From NCBI GenBank assembly GCA_902778375.1, contig CACYXJ010000006.1, forward strand, positions 1-53,478: a DNA stretch of 53,478 bases, written 5' to 3'. Position 1 is the stretch's first letter. Each line of letters opens with the position of its first letter. A model generated the notes under the pieces. The model saw only the letters and a list, made by a program, of their open reading frames with translations, ran no database searches and was not told the origin of the DNA. A program made the position numbers and the translations under genes. Of the stretch, positions 1 through 8,218 are shown piece by piece. Source of the stretch: an uncultured Erysipelotrichaceae bacterium (GTDB lineage Bacteria > Bacillota_I > Bacilli_A > Erysipelotrichales > Erysipelotrichaceae).

Positions 1-106
1 TTGCGGCTGCCCGGCCGCCTTCCATTGTATCTTGAGGGCGTCTTTTCTTTCACTAGAAGGACGGCACCACGCGCATAGCACGTGGTATCATTCCTGAATA
101 AATATA
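1..106. other. Edge region without a recognised gene
   Basis: I find no credible coding region here. A GCGGC/GCCGC hairpin lies at about 3-17, and an ACCACG/CGTGGT inverted repeat at 66-86 extends inward with one mismatch to a three-base ATA loop. Neither is followed by a convincing T-run. The stretch could be the tail of an untranslated RNA or spacer continuing beyond the window. Confidence 0.4.
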
Positions 107-129
107 CCGTACAGCATCTTTCTGTACGG
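107..129 (-). terminator. Probable terminator after the LytTR regulator
   Basis: CCGTACAG and CTGTACGG form a perfect 8-bp stem with a 7-nt loop, ten bases past the stop of the minus-strand LytTR coding region. On the minus strand it is followed by an AT-rich TATATTTATT stretch rather than a clean T-run, so this is a moderate call. Confidence 0.5.
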
Positions 130-138
130 CAGTTGATT

Positions 139-832
139 TTATTCATCTGTCGGGAAGAATTGTCTTTTCACTTCCGCAAGACGGCCGCGGCAGATATGCA
201 GAGGCGTCGTGATGCCTTCCAGATACAGATCGCTGCGATCGATCTTCAGAATCTTCGGTATGCTGACAAAGCAGTCGCGGCTGATAAACACGCAGCTGTT
301 TTCCGGAAACATTCCGAACACTTTATCAATGCTCATCTTTTTCAGAACAAAGTGCTGCTCCGTCAGATACAGTTCCACATGCCTGTCGCGTAGTATGGCA
401 AAGCGCAGCTGGGCCGGGGATACGCGGACATATCTGCCTTTCGCAGTCATGAATATCAGGCTGTACCGCAAAAAGATCTCCTTTCTGATTTTGCATACAA
501 GTTCCTGCACTTCGTTTTCAAGATTTTTCTTCCGGACAAATGCCAGTACGTTTACTCCGAAAGCCTGCATGGCAAGATCCGTCTGATCAGTCACATAGAT
601 AACGATTGTTTCCGGACTTTTTTTCCCTCATTACCGCGGACACTGCCGGACCGTCCATATCGCTCAGATTTCCATCCAGGAATACCAGGTCAAAAAACCG
701 GTACTGCATCGTCCGGAACAGCATGCCGGCACTGCTGAAGTTCCGGTATTCTCCCGACAGGCCGTTGTTCTGCAGTATTTTCTGCAGCTGGAAGTAATAT
801 GATGATCTTCCTGATAATAAAGCGATTCTCAT
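139..832 (-). pseudogene. LytTR-family response regulator, frameshifted
   Basis: Two minus-strand frames together make one LytTR response regulator. The first (832 down to 587) is a receiver-like domain with the phosphoacceptor context DLVFLDGNLSDMDG. The second (about 627 down to 139) carries the receiver end (IVIYVTDQ), the conserved-lysine region (AFVRKK) and a LytTR DNA-binding domain (YVRVSPAQLRFAILRDRHVE). The frames meet at a run of seven A on the minus strand (618-624); removing one A gives a continuous protein of about 230 residues. The acidic pair expected near the receiver N-terminus is absent (MRIALLSGRSS). No sensor kinase gene is adjacent. It lies downstream of gpmI but beyond that gene's terminator. 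Family members usually control peptide signalling or cell-envelope genes; the target here is unknown. It may be a real pseudogene, a slippage-expressed gene, or a sequencing error. Confidence 0.75.
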
Positions 833-885
833 GCTTCCATGATATCGCTGTTTTCTTTTCTGCGGCAGACAGCTGCGGGCAAACG

Positions 886-914
886 AAAAAAAGAACCCTG
901 CCTCAGCAGGATTC
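886..914 (-). terminator. Terminator after gpmI
   Basis: On the minus strand GAATCCTGC and GCAGGGTTC pair across a TGAG loop (one non-Watson-Crick position) and are followed by seven T. It sits just past the gpmI stop and separates gpmI from the response regulator. Confidence 0.85.
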
Positions 915-932
915 TTCAGGAGAAAAACAGAA

Positions 933-2513
933 TTACTTGGTAATGGATTCGAGCCAGTTCGGATCCGGTTCGAAGCCGAGCAGCTTGACGACAGAAGCGG
1001 CTACGTTGGCAAGACCGAAGTCTCCGCCTTCCTTGACTTCCGTGCCTTCCGGTCCGTTGTAGACAACGAACGGTACAGGTGCCAGAGTGTGGCTGGTCTT
1101 TGCCTTCGGTGTGCCGTCATCGTTGCGGCCCTTGTCATACATCTGGTCGGAGTTGCCGTGGTCGGCAGTGACTACCAGCGTGTAATCCATCTTCCGGCAG
1201 GCATCCATGATTCTCTTGAGCATCAGGTCGACAGATTCGACACCGATCAGAGTAGCTTCATAGTTGCCGGTATGACCGACCATGTCGCCGTTCGGATAGT
1301 TGCAGCGCAGGAACTGATATTTGCCGGATTCGATTGCTTCGACCATCTTGTCGGTGATCTCTGTTGCCTTCATCCACGGCTTCAGTTCGAACGGAATGAT
1401 ATCGGACGGAATTTCTTCCCATGTCTCGTTGGCGAATTTCTCGGATCTGTTGCCGTTCCAGAAATATGTGACATGTCCGAACTTCTGGGTTTCGGAGCAG
1501 GCATAGCACTGAAGACCCTTGTCCAGCAGGAATTCGCTGAGTGTGTGTTCAATATGCGGCGGTTCAACCAGGAAGTTGGTCGGGAGCTTGAGGTCTCCGT
1601 CATACTGCAGCATGCCGGCATAGAATACATCCGGCTTCTTGACCTGGTCAAAGGCATCGAAGCCCTTGTTCATGTAGTCGAATGCCTTGGAAATTTCAAC
1701 TGCGCGGTCGCCTCTGAAGTTGAACAGGATCACGGAATCGCCGTCATCAACCGGACCTACCGGTGTGTCGCCGTCAGCTACTACAAAGCCCGGCAGGAAC
1801 TGGTCGGTTCCTTCGCTTTCCGGATAGAGTGCCTGGATTGCTTCCTGGGCAGACGGGAACTTTCTGCCGTCACCCATGACATGGATATGCCAGCCTCTTT
1901 CAACCATGGACCAGTCAGCTTCGTAGCGGTCCATCGTGATGACCATACGGCCGCCGCCGGATGCGATGCGGCTGTTGAATGTATCGTCATTCAGTTCAGC
2001 CATGACATCTTCGAGCTGCTTGACATATTTCGGAGCGGATCCTTCCGGAACGTCACGGCCGTCGAGCAGGACGTGAACTCTGACTTCCCTGAGGCCTTCC
2101 TTCTTGCACTGTCTGAGCATTGCCAGCAGATGGGAAATGTTGGAATGAACGTTTCCGTCGGACAGCAGACCGAGGAAGTGCATTTTTCCGTTATGTGTCT
2201 TGGCGAAATCAACAGCGCCCTTCCATGCGGCTGATTCATAGATACTGCCGCTTTCGATGGATTCGTTGACCAGCTTGGCACCCTGGGAATAAACCTGTCC
2301 GCAGCCGAGAGCGTTGTGTCCGACTTCGGAGTTGCCCATATCTGTGTCATCAGGCAGACCGACTGCTGTGCCGTGTGCCTTGATCGTGGTATGAGGCCAC
2401 TTTGTCATCAATTCGTCAATCTGTGGTTTATAGGCGTGAAGAACAGCGTTGCCCATGTCCTTCTCAGTCCATCCGACACCGTCCATAACCACAAGTACTA
2501 CCGGTTTTGTCAT
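933..2513 (-). CDS. gpmI: 2,3-bisphosphoglycerate-independent phosphoglycerate mutase
   Basis: This cytosolic enzyme interconverts 3-phosphoglycerate and 2-phosphoglycerate in glycolysis through a phosphoserine intermediate, using two Mn ions. The 526 residues match the family's usual length. The N-terminus has the metal-binding MDGVGW segment and the region DDTDMGNSEVGHNALG, whose serine (in GNSEVGH) is the catalytic nucleophile. VVTADHGN near the C-terminus supplies further metal ligands. The start is set by AAAGGAG seven to eight bases upstream. A terminator follows directly, and about 125 bases including another terminator separate it from divIC, so it is probably its own transcription unit. 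Confidence 0.97.
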   Translation of the reverse strand: MTKPVVLVVMDGVGWTEKDMGNAVLHAYKPQIDELMTKWPHTTIKAHGTAVGLPDDTDMGNSEVGHNALGCGQVYSQGAKLVNESIESGSIYESAAWKGAVDFAKTHNGKMHFLGLLSDGNVHSNISHLLAMLRQCKKEGLREVRVHVLLDGRDVPEGSAPKYVKQLEDVMAELNDDTFNSRIASGGGRMVITMDRYEADWSMVERGWHIHVMGDGRKFPSAQEAIQALYPESEGTDQFLPGFVVADGDTPVGPVDDGDSVILFNFRGDRAVEISKAFDYMNKGFDAFDQVKKPDVFYAGMLQYDGDLKLPTNFLVEPPHIEHTLSEFLLDKGLQCYACSETQKFGHVTYFWNGNRSEKFANETWEEIPSDIIPFELKPWMKATEITDKMVEAIESGKYQFLRCNYPNGDMVGHTGNYEATLIGVESVDLMLKRIMDACRKMDYTLVVTADHGNSDQMYDKGRNDDGTPKAKTSHTLAPVPFVVYNGPEGTEVKEGGDFGLANVAASVVKLLGFEPDPNWLESITK

Positions 2514-2618
2514 GATAATTATCTCCTTTTATCTTTCCTATTTATAAATATATCATAGTTGACAGAACTGTAATTGCCTGACTTTTCCCGTTTTTCCTTT
2601 TGCGTCTTCCAATCGCAC

Positions 2619-2640
2619 AAAAAAAGCAGGTTTCCCTGCT
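2619..2640 (-). terminator. Terminator after divIC
   Basis: AGCAGG and CCTGCT form a short stem that runs into a seven-base T-tract on the minus strand, overlapping the last codons of the DivIC-like gene. Confidence 0.75.
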
Positions 2641-2954
2641 TATTTGTTTGTGTTTTCAGGCAGATAGAAGATCTGTTCCCCATCCTTGGTGAGCATGTAG
2701 TTGCCGCGGGCATAGCTTTGTACATAGTCCGGATCCTGCAGTTTTGTCTTCTCATTGCTCAGGTATGTATTTTCATCCTGTACTTCCTGCAGTTTCAGTT
2801 CGACTTCCGAAAGTTCCTTATGAAGACGGAAGGTCGTGTATATTTCCCGGCCGACAGAATACAGCATATAGCAGGACATCAGGACCAGAATCAGACACAT
2901 GAATTTGGTAATCGGCGCAAGTTTTCTTTTTTTCTTCTTGACGGTCATCTTCAT
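2640..2954 (-). CDS. divIC: Septum formation initiator, FtsB/DivIC family
   Basis: A 104-residue single-pass membrane protein of the divisome. A basic cytoplasmic start (KKKKRK) is followed by one membrane segment at about residues 16-37 (ITKFMCLILVLMSCYMLYS). The outer part is a coiled coil (ELSEVELKLQEVQDENTYLSNEKTKL) ending in the family motif DPDYVQSYARGNYMLTKDGE. Family members join FtsL and FtsQ/DivIB to activate septal wall synthesis. It lies 23 bases after rqcP, as in Bacillus, where the RqcP gene (yabO) is also close to divIC. Family membership is clear; DivIC versus FtsB naming follows the Gram-positive convention. Confidence 0.88.
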   Translation of the reverse strand: MKMTVKKKKRKLAPITKFMCLILVLMSCYMLYSVGREIYTTFRLHKELSEVELKLQEVQDENTYLSNEKTKLQDPDYVQSYARGNYMLTKDGEQIFYLPENTNK

Positions 2955-2977
2955 TCCTTTCTTGCTCTATATACATA

Positions 2978-3265
2978 TCACGGCTGGCTCTCTTCAGCAA
3001 GCGGCTTTGGTTCGATCCGGCTTTCCGAAATGATTTCGTACATGTCGGCCGCATCCTGTTTCTTCTTCGGTTCGACAATGGAAAGAACGCGGATCTCCAG
3101 CCGGCGGGTGCCGAATGTGACGGCGACGATATCCCCGGCCTTGACTTCGTGAGAAGGTTTGACAACGCGGCCGTTGATTTCGATTCTTTCATTGAGGGCA
3201 AGTTCCTTCGAGACGGTTCTTCTCTTCAGGATCCTGGATGCTTTCAGATATTTGTCGATTCTCAT
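2978..3265 (-). CDS. rqcP: S4-domain ribosome quality-control factor RqcP
   Basis: A 95-residue protein made mostly of one S4 RNA-binding domain: MRIDKYLKASRILKRRTVSK, then NERIEINGRVVKPSHEVKAGD. The YabO/RqcP family works with RqcH on obstructed large ribosomal subunits and promotes C-terminal alanine tailing of stalled chains. The start overlaps the mfd stop by 4 bases (ATGA type), implying translational coupling, and the mfd - rqcP - divIC order matches Bacillus. The acidic and proline-containing tail after residue 70 is not part of the S4 fold and has no assigned role. Confidence 0.88.
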   Translation of the reverse strand: MRIDKYLKASRILKRRTVSKELALNERIEINGRVVKPSHEVKAGDIVAVTFGTRRLEIRVLSIVEPKKKQDAADMYEIISESRIEPKPLAEESQP

Positions 3266-6200
3266 TTCTTCATCGCCTCCCTTGCACAGTCGATCACCTT
3301 GACCGCCAGGGAAATATTATCTTTCATCGGCGGTATTTCGGCAATGATCGTTCCGCCTTTGTAGCGGATCGAGATGTCTTTCGACAGTTTCGTAAAACTT
3401 TCAAACAGCCTGACTCCGTCCACGTGCTGGGAATACAGCGGCGAGAACGTGATTTCCAGGCCGCCCTTGTTTTCCCGGCAGCCCTGCACATTGGGATCAT
3501 TCAGTTTCAGATCCAGCTGTTTCTTCTGGAACAGCGTGCCGACTTCCAGCGGCAGACGGCCGTACTGGTCGATGACTTCATCGCGGTACTGTTCCAGTTC
3601 ATCCTCTGTCTCAGCCGCGTCAATTTTCTGGTACATTTCCAGTTTGTCATAATCGTTGGATGTGAATCCTGACGGGATGTAACTGGTTTTCTGAATGTTG
3701 ACTTTCGCTTCCGGCACTTCCGGTACAAGCGGTTTGCCGGTGCGTTTCGCCTCGATTGCCTCTTCCAGCATTTCGATATACATGTCGATACCTACCGTAT
3801 CGATGAATCCTGACTGTTCCGCTCCGAGCAGGTCGCCGGCACCGCGGATCGTCAGGTCGCGCATGGCGATCTTGTAGCCGCTGCCAAGACGGGCGAATTC
3901 CTTGACCGCCTGCAGGCGTTTCTGGGCCACCTCGCTCAGCTGCCGGCGCGGCGGCACCAGCAGATACGCATAGGCAATGCGGTCGCTTCTGCCTACCCTT
4001 CCCTTGATCTGATAAATCTGGGCAAGACCGAAATCCTGGGCATTGTCGATCAGGATCGTATTGACATTGGGAATGTCGATGCCGTTCTCGACGATCGTCG
4101 TGCATACCAGCACATCCAGTTCATGATTGGTCACCTTCAGCATGGTATCTTCGATTTCACTGCGGTCCATGCGGCCGTGAACGACACCGATCCGTGCTTC
4201 CGGCAGAGATGTCTGCAGGGTGCGGGCAACGTTGTAGATCCGTTCGATGTTGTTGTACAGATAGAACACCTGTCCGTCGCGGGCCAGTTCCTTCTGGATG
4301 GCATCGATTACCAGCGCCGGTTTCTTTTCCACGACATAGGTCTGGACGCTGTAACGGTTCATCGGCGGTGTTTCCAGCTGGGAAAGGGAGCGGATGCCGA
4401 CAAGACTCATCTGCAGGGTACGGGGAATCGGTGTCGCACTGAGGGAAAGAACGTCGATACCGTTTTTCAGTTCCTTGATCTTTTCCTTATGCTCAACACC
4501 GAATCGCTGTTCTTCATCGACAACAAGCAGTCCCAGATCCTTGAACTGCACATCCTTCGACAGCAGCCGGTGGGTGCCGATCAGGATATCCACCTTTCCT
4601 TCCTTCAGCTGCTTCAGAATCAGTTTCTGTTCGGATGGCGGCACAAAACGGTTAAGCACCTTGATATTGACGGCATAGCCTTTATAGCGGTCGGCAAATG
4701 TGCGGTAATGTTGGGCGGAAAGGATCGTCGTCGGACAGAGCACCGCAACCTGCTTGCCGTCAGTGACTGCCTTGAAAGACGCAATGACTGCCACTTCCGT
4801 CTTACCGAAACCGACATCACCGCAGATCAGACGGTCCATCGGCTTGTCGCTTTCCATATCTTTCTTGATTTCCGCCACTGCCTTCTTCTGGTCATCTGTC
4901 AGTTCATGCGGGAAGGCGGCTTCGAATTTCTGATTCATTTCCGTGTCTTTCGAGAAAGCATAGCCGATATGCTGTTCCCGGTTTGCGTACAGTGCCAGCA
5001 GTCTGTCGGCGATATCCGCGACATTCTCCTGCAGTTTCTTCCTTGTCTTTTCCCATTCACCGGATCCAAGCTTGTTCAGCCGGGGAACGACGCCTTCACG
5101 GGAAACGAACTTTCGGACCAGACGGAACTGTTCCAGAGGAACCAGCAGTTCGGCATTGCCGCGGTATACGATTTTCAGAAAATCGCGGCGGACCTGGTTG
5201 ATCGTCCTGGTTTCGATACCGACATACTGACCGATGCCGTACTGGGCATGAACGATATAGTCTCCCGGTTCAAGTTCGTTGTAGCTGTGAATGATTTCGG
5301 CACTGCGGAACTTGTTTTCATAACGGCCGCTGTGGCGGCGGATCTCGAACAGTTCCGATGCCGTATATACATGAAACTGTCTTTCCGGAATATGAAAGCC
5401 CTGCATCAGTTCGCCGTAATACAGACTGATACCTTCATTTACCTCTCCCTCGTCGGCAAGGATCGTATAGGGAATCCGGTTTTCGATGCAGGCGTCGATC
5501 GTTCTGAGCATTTCCTTTTCCGGCAGGACCAGGATATTTCTCTCGCTCCGGTCGATCAGCCGCAGCCGCATGTCGAGGGTATCGGAAGGCAGGTGCACTT
5601 CCTCGATACCGCTGATATTGTCCGCAAACGGATCTTCCTTCACTTTGCGGAACGGTTTCAGCACCCGTTCATAATCGTGCCAGAGTGTATATTTCGGCAG
5701 CAGTTTTCCTTCCTGCACCATTTCCTGCACATAGGATATGGTTTCTTCGATAAAGGCTTTGACTGCTTCCTTGACCAGCTGTTCGTCGGAGATGATGATC
5801 TGCGGATTCTCCATATAGTCGAAGATACCGGCACAATTGTCCAGCAGCGCCGCATAGGGATACATGCGCTTGTCGAACAGATGGCTTTCCATCAGTTCCA
5901 GATCAGTCTCCACGGTCTCGCTGAGAATACTGTTGTTCTCCTTCTGCAGGATCTCTTCCGCTTTCTCCCGGATCGTCCTGATCTGTTCATCCGTAAACAG
6001 GACGTCGCTTGCCGGCACGATCTGTACTTCTTTTACTGTTTCAATTGTTTTCTGGGTCGCGACGTCGAAAAAACGGATCGATTCGATCTCCGTATCAAAA
6101 AATTCCACACGTATGGGATGCGGATAATTGATGGAAAAGACATCGATGATTCCGCCGCGGGCAGCATAGCAGAGCGGCTGGTCGATATGGGCAGTCGCCT

Positions 6201-6618
6201 GATATCCGCCGGCCTGCAGACGTTCCTTCAGTTCGTACATATCCATTTCCGCACCTATTTCCAGGGAAATACAGCCTTTCCGGAAATCCTGCGGAAACGG
6301 CAGGAACCGCAATAATGCGGAAGGACAGGTCACGACCACCTGGCAGGGATCCGCCAGCAGCGAAGCCATGGTTTCCACCTTGACCGCTGTCATCTGCGGC
6401 GAAGAGGCAATCGACTCTACCCGGAGCGATTCGTCCGCGCCAAAAAGCGCACATTCACTTTCCGGCAGGAGGGTTGAGATCCTGTCATACAGGCGCTGTG
6501 CGTTATAGAGGTTCTGTTTGATCACCAGCATCGGCCGCGGTTTCTGCCGGTAGGACGCGGCAATGACCAGGGCTTCCGAAATCAGCGAGGACAGACTGAT
6601 GTTTCTGCTGTCTGTCAT
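3262..6618 (-). CDS. mfd: Transcription-repair coupling factor Mfd
   Basis: Mfd removes RNA polymerase stalled at DNA lesions and recruits UvrA. From the ATG at 6618 the protein has 1118 residues: an N-terminal UvrB-like region (to about 300), an RNA polymerase-interacting segment (YIVHAQYGIGQYVGI near 454-468), a superfamily 2 translocase core with Walker A GDVGFGKTE (about 600-608) and DEEQ box (about 701-704), and a C-terminal TRCF domain. This ATG has no Shine-Dalgarno sequence. The frame stays open upstream, and the extra residues (PLWLQKELQDNP) look like the missing Mfd N-terminus. The true start is probably the non-AUG codon ATC at 6690, which has AGGAG five bases upstream inside the end of pth. 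The family is certain; the start is not. Confidence 0.95.
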   Translation of the reverse strand: MTDSRNISLSSLISEALVIAASYRQKPRPMLVIKQNLYNAQRLYDRISTLLPESECALFGADESLRVESIASSPQMTAVKVETMASLLADPCQVVVTCPSALLRFLPFPQDFRKGCISLEIGAEMDMYELKERLQAGGYQATAHIDQPLCYAARGGIIDVFSINYPHPIRVEFFDTEIESIRFFDVATQKTIETVKEVQIVPASDVLFTDEQIRTIREKAEEILQKENNSILSETVETDLELMESHLFDKRMYPYAALLDNCAGIFDYMENPQIIISDEQLVKEAVKAFIEETISYVQEMVQEGKLLPKYTLWHDYERVLKPFRKVKEDPFADNISGIEEVHLPSDTLDMRLRLIDRSERNILVLPEKEMLRTIDACIENRIPYTILADEGEVNEGISLYYGELMQGFHIPERQFHVYTASELFEIRRHSGRYENKFRSAEIIHSYNELEPGDYIVHAQYGIGQYVGIETRTINQVRRDFLKIVYRGNAELLVPLEQFRLVRKFVSREGVVPRLNKLGSGEWEKTRKKLQENVADIADRLLALYANREQHIGYAFSKDTEMNQKFEAAFPHELTDDQKKAVAEIKKDMESDKPMDRLICGDVGFGKTEVAVIASFKAVTDGKQVAVLCPTTILSAQHYRTFADRYKGYAVNIKVLNRFVPPSEQKLILKQLKEGKVDILIGTHRLLSKDVQFKDLGLLVVDEEQRFGVEHKEKIKELKNGIDVLSLSATPIPRTLQMSLVGIRSLSQLETPPMNRYSVQTYVVEKKPALVIDAIQKELARDGQVFYLYNNIERIYNVARTLQTSLPEARIGVVHGRMDRSEIEDTMLKVTNHELDVLVCTTIVENGIDIPNVNTILIDNAQDFGLAQIYQIKGRVGRSDRIAYAYLLVPPRRQLSEVAQKRLQAVKEFARLGSGYKIAMRDLTIRGAGDLLGAEQSGFIDTVGIDMYIEMLEEAIEAKRTGKPLVPEVPEAKVNIQKTSYIPSGFTSNDYDKLEMYQKIDAAETEDELEQYRDEVIDQYGRLPLEVGTLFQKKQLDLKLNDPNVQGCRENKGGLEITFSPLYSQHVDGVRLFESFTKLSKDISIRYKGGTIIAEIPPMKDNISLAVKVIDCAREAMKK

Positions 6619-6680
6619 TGCTTTGACTGCCGGATTGTCCTGGAGTTCCTTCTGCAGCCAGAGAGGTGTCTGTATCGTGC

Positions 6681-7280
6681 TCAGAGTGATGGTTTCTCCT
6701 CGCTTTCCTTCACCTTGATATTGTACTTCGACATGACAATATCCATATCTTCATGGACCCATGCATAGGCGGCATCCGCTGCCGCCCGGATCGAATCGTC
6801 AAAAATCTGCCGTTCCGCTTTCGGGATCGGTGAAAGCACCCAGTCCGGAACAAGATCATGTTCGCCGCGGCGGGAATGACCGACACCGATACGGATCCGG
6901 GCAATTTCATCTGTTCCGAGACACTGCAGAATGGATTTCATTCCCTTCTGGCCGCCGCTGCTTCCCCGCTTGCGGATCCGGACAGATCCGACCGGCAGAT
7001 CCATGTCATCATGAATGATGAGGATATCCTCCGGTTCGATCTTGTAGAAACTGACTGCCTGGGAGACCGCGCTGCCGGAATTGTTCATATATGTCAAAGG
7101 TTTCAGCAATAATACTGCCTGGCCTTCAATGCGGCAGACAGCCGTCAGTGCCTTCCATTTTTCAGTTGTAATGGAAACACCGGCTTTTTCCGCCAGACGG
7201 TCGATTGCCATATAACCGCTGTTATGCCTTGTTTCGGCATATTCCTTACCGGGATTTCCAAGTCCTGCGATCAGTTTCAT
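6681..7280 (-). CDS. pth: Peptidyl-tRNA hydrolase
   Basis: This cytosolic enzyme releases tRNA from peptidyl-tRNA that drops off ribosomes. The 199 residues match the bacterial Pth1 length. The family signatures are present in order: LIAGLGNPGKEYAETRHN (with the catalytic His), KPLTYMNNSG, IIHDDMDLPVG, and GSSGGQKGMKSI followed by IARIRIGVG. The start overlaps the end of the upstream acidic membrane protein by 4 bases. Its 3' end contains the likely ribosome-binding site of mfd, so pth and mfd are probably coupled, as in Bacillus. Confidence 0.97.
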   Translation of the reverse strand: MKLIAGLGNPGKEYAETRHNSGYMAIDRLAEKAGVSITTEKWKALTAVCRIEGQAVLLLKPLTYMNNSGSAVSQAVSFYKIEPEDILIIHDDMDLPVGSVRIRKRGSSGGQKGMKSILQCLGTDEIARIRIGVGHSRRGEHDLVPDWVLSPIPKAERQIFDDSIRAAADAAYAWVHEDMDIVMSKYNIKVKESEEKPSL

Positions 7281-8110
7281 TCCTGTTCTTCTTTCTCTGT
7301 ATTTTCTTCCTTTTCTTCCGTTACCGTGCTTTCCGGTTCTTCTTCGTCGTTATTGAAGGTTTCCGTATCTTCGCTTTCGTTCTTTACGGTGAGGTCGATA
7401 GCCTTCAGCCATCTCTTGCCGAGACCGGTATCTGCGAACTGTTTCAGCAGATCATCAGTTTCCGGATGTTCGGCCAGTGTTCCTTCGTTTTCGTAATACT
7501 TTGCCATCATGGCATTGGCGATCATCTTGTACAGACCGATCAGGCTCTTTGAATATGTATATCCGGCATAGTCACCTTCCAGAAGTTTCTGAAAGAATCC
7601 CATACCCTGGTCGTCTTTCTTTTCATAGAAAGCGTTGCAGGAATCGCCCAGTACCTTCACAAGCTTGTCGCTGAGTCTGTCGTTATAAGGAGCAATCTTA
7701 TCCTGCAGGAGCTTCTGTTCTGTTTCTGCCTGATTGCCGTACAGAATATTCGGAATGCCCATATAAATATAGAAGAAGGAATCTTCGTTCTCATGGATAT
7801 CCGGATTTCCTTTTTTATCCGTTGTAATCAGCTGGTCGATATTCAGTTCGTCCACAGTAGCTGCAAAGCTTTCAAATTCCTTATGGTAGGACTGTCCCCA
7901 CAGTTTGATGACTCTTGCCTTGTTTTCATAAACCGGATCGCCGCAGTTGGCAATCATGTCGTTGATACCTTCAAAGAACTCATCATGGTGATTGATGCTG
8001 GCGACGATATCGATCAGCTGTTTCCCCTTTCCGTTTCTTTTGGAAGTGGAAAAAAGTCTGAAAATGAAATAAAACATCATAATATATAAGACAATATTCA
8101 GTATGCTCAT
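7277..8110 (-). CDS. Unknown N-terminally membrane-anchored acidic protein
   Basis: I do not recognise this family. From the ATG at 8110 it has 277 residues; this start was preferred because AGGAG lies about eight bases upstream, whereas the frame opens eight codons earlier without such a site. Residues 2-17 (ILNIVLYIMMFYFIFRLF) form one membrane segment followed by basic residues, so the rest is probably cytoplasmic. The middle is soluble and helix-rich (KKLLEGDYAGYTYSKSL). The last 40 residues are almost all Glu, Thr, Asn and Asp (EEKEENTEKEEQE). It overlaps pth by 4 bases and is the first gene of the pth-mfd-rqcP-divIC run, suggesting co-expression. No catalytic motif is visible. Confidence 0.75.
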   Translation of the reverse strand: MSILNIVLYIMMFYFIFRLFSTSKRNGKGKQLIDIVASINHHDEFFEGINDMIANCGDPVYENKARVIKLWGQSYHKEFESFAATVDELNIDQLITTDKKGNPDIHENEDSFFYIYMGIPNILYGNQAETEQKLLQDKIAPYNDRLSDKLVKVLGDSCNAFYEKKDDQGMGFFQKLLEGDYAGYTYSKSLIGLYKMIANAMMAKYYENEGTLAEHPETDDLLKQFADTGLGKRWLKAIDLTVKNESEDTETFNNDEEEPESTVTEEKEENTEKEEQE

Positions 8111-8218
8111 AGTTTTCTCTCCTGGTTTTTGCAACAGTATTATACCTTACTTCCATTGTGTTCATTGTTCATATTTTATATGTTTGTGTTAGAATGATTC
8201 CTGTATCAGGTGATTCCT

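Noticed and set aside
1..106. Possible T-box or other structured RNA at the left edge, because of GTGGTGCCG on the minus strand
   Set aside because: The core does not match UGGNACCGCG, and no Stem I or clear terminator could be drawn within the window.
1089..2234. A 381-codon plus-strand open frame across gpmI
   Set aside because: Antisense shadow of gpmI; no recognisable domains.
4123..6315. A 730-codon plus-strand open frame across mfd
   Set aside because: It is the antisense shadow of mfd: it covers the same bases and has no family motifs, while the minus-strand product is full-length Mfd.
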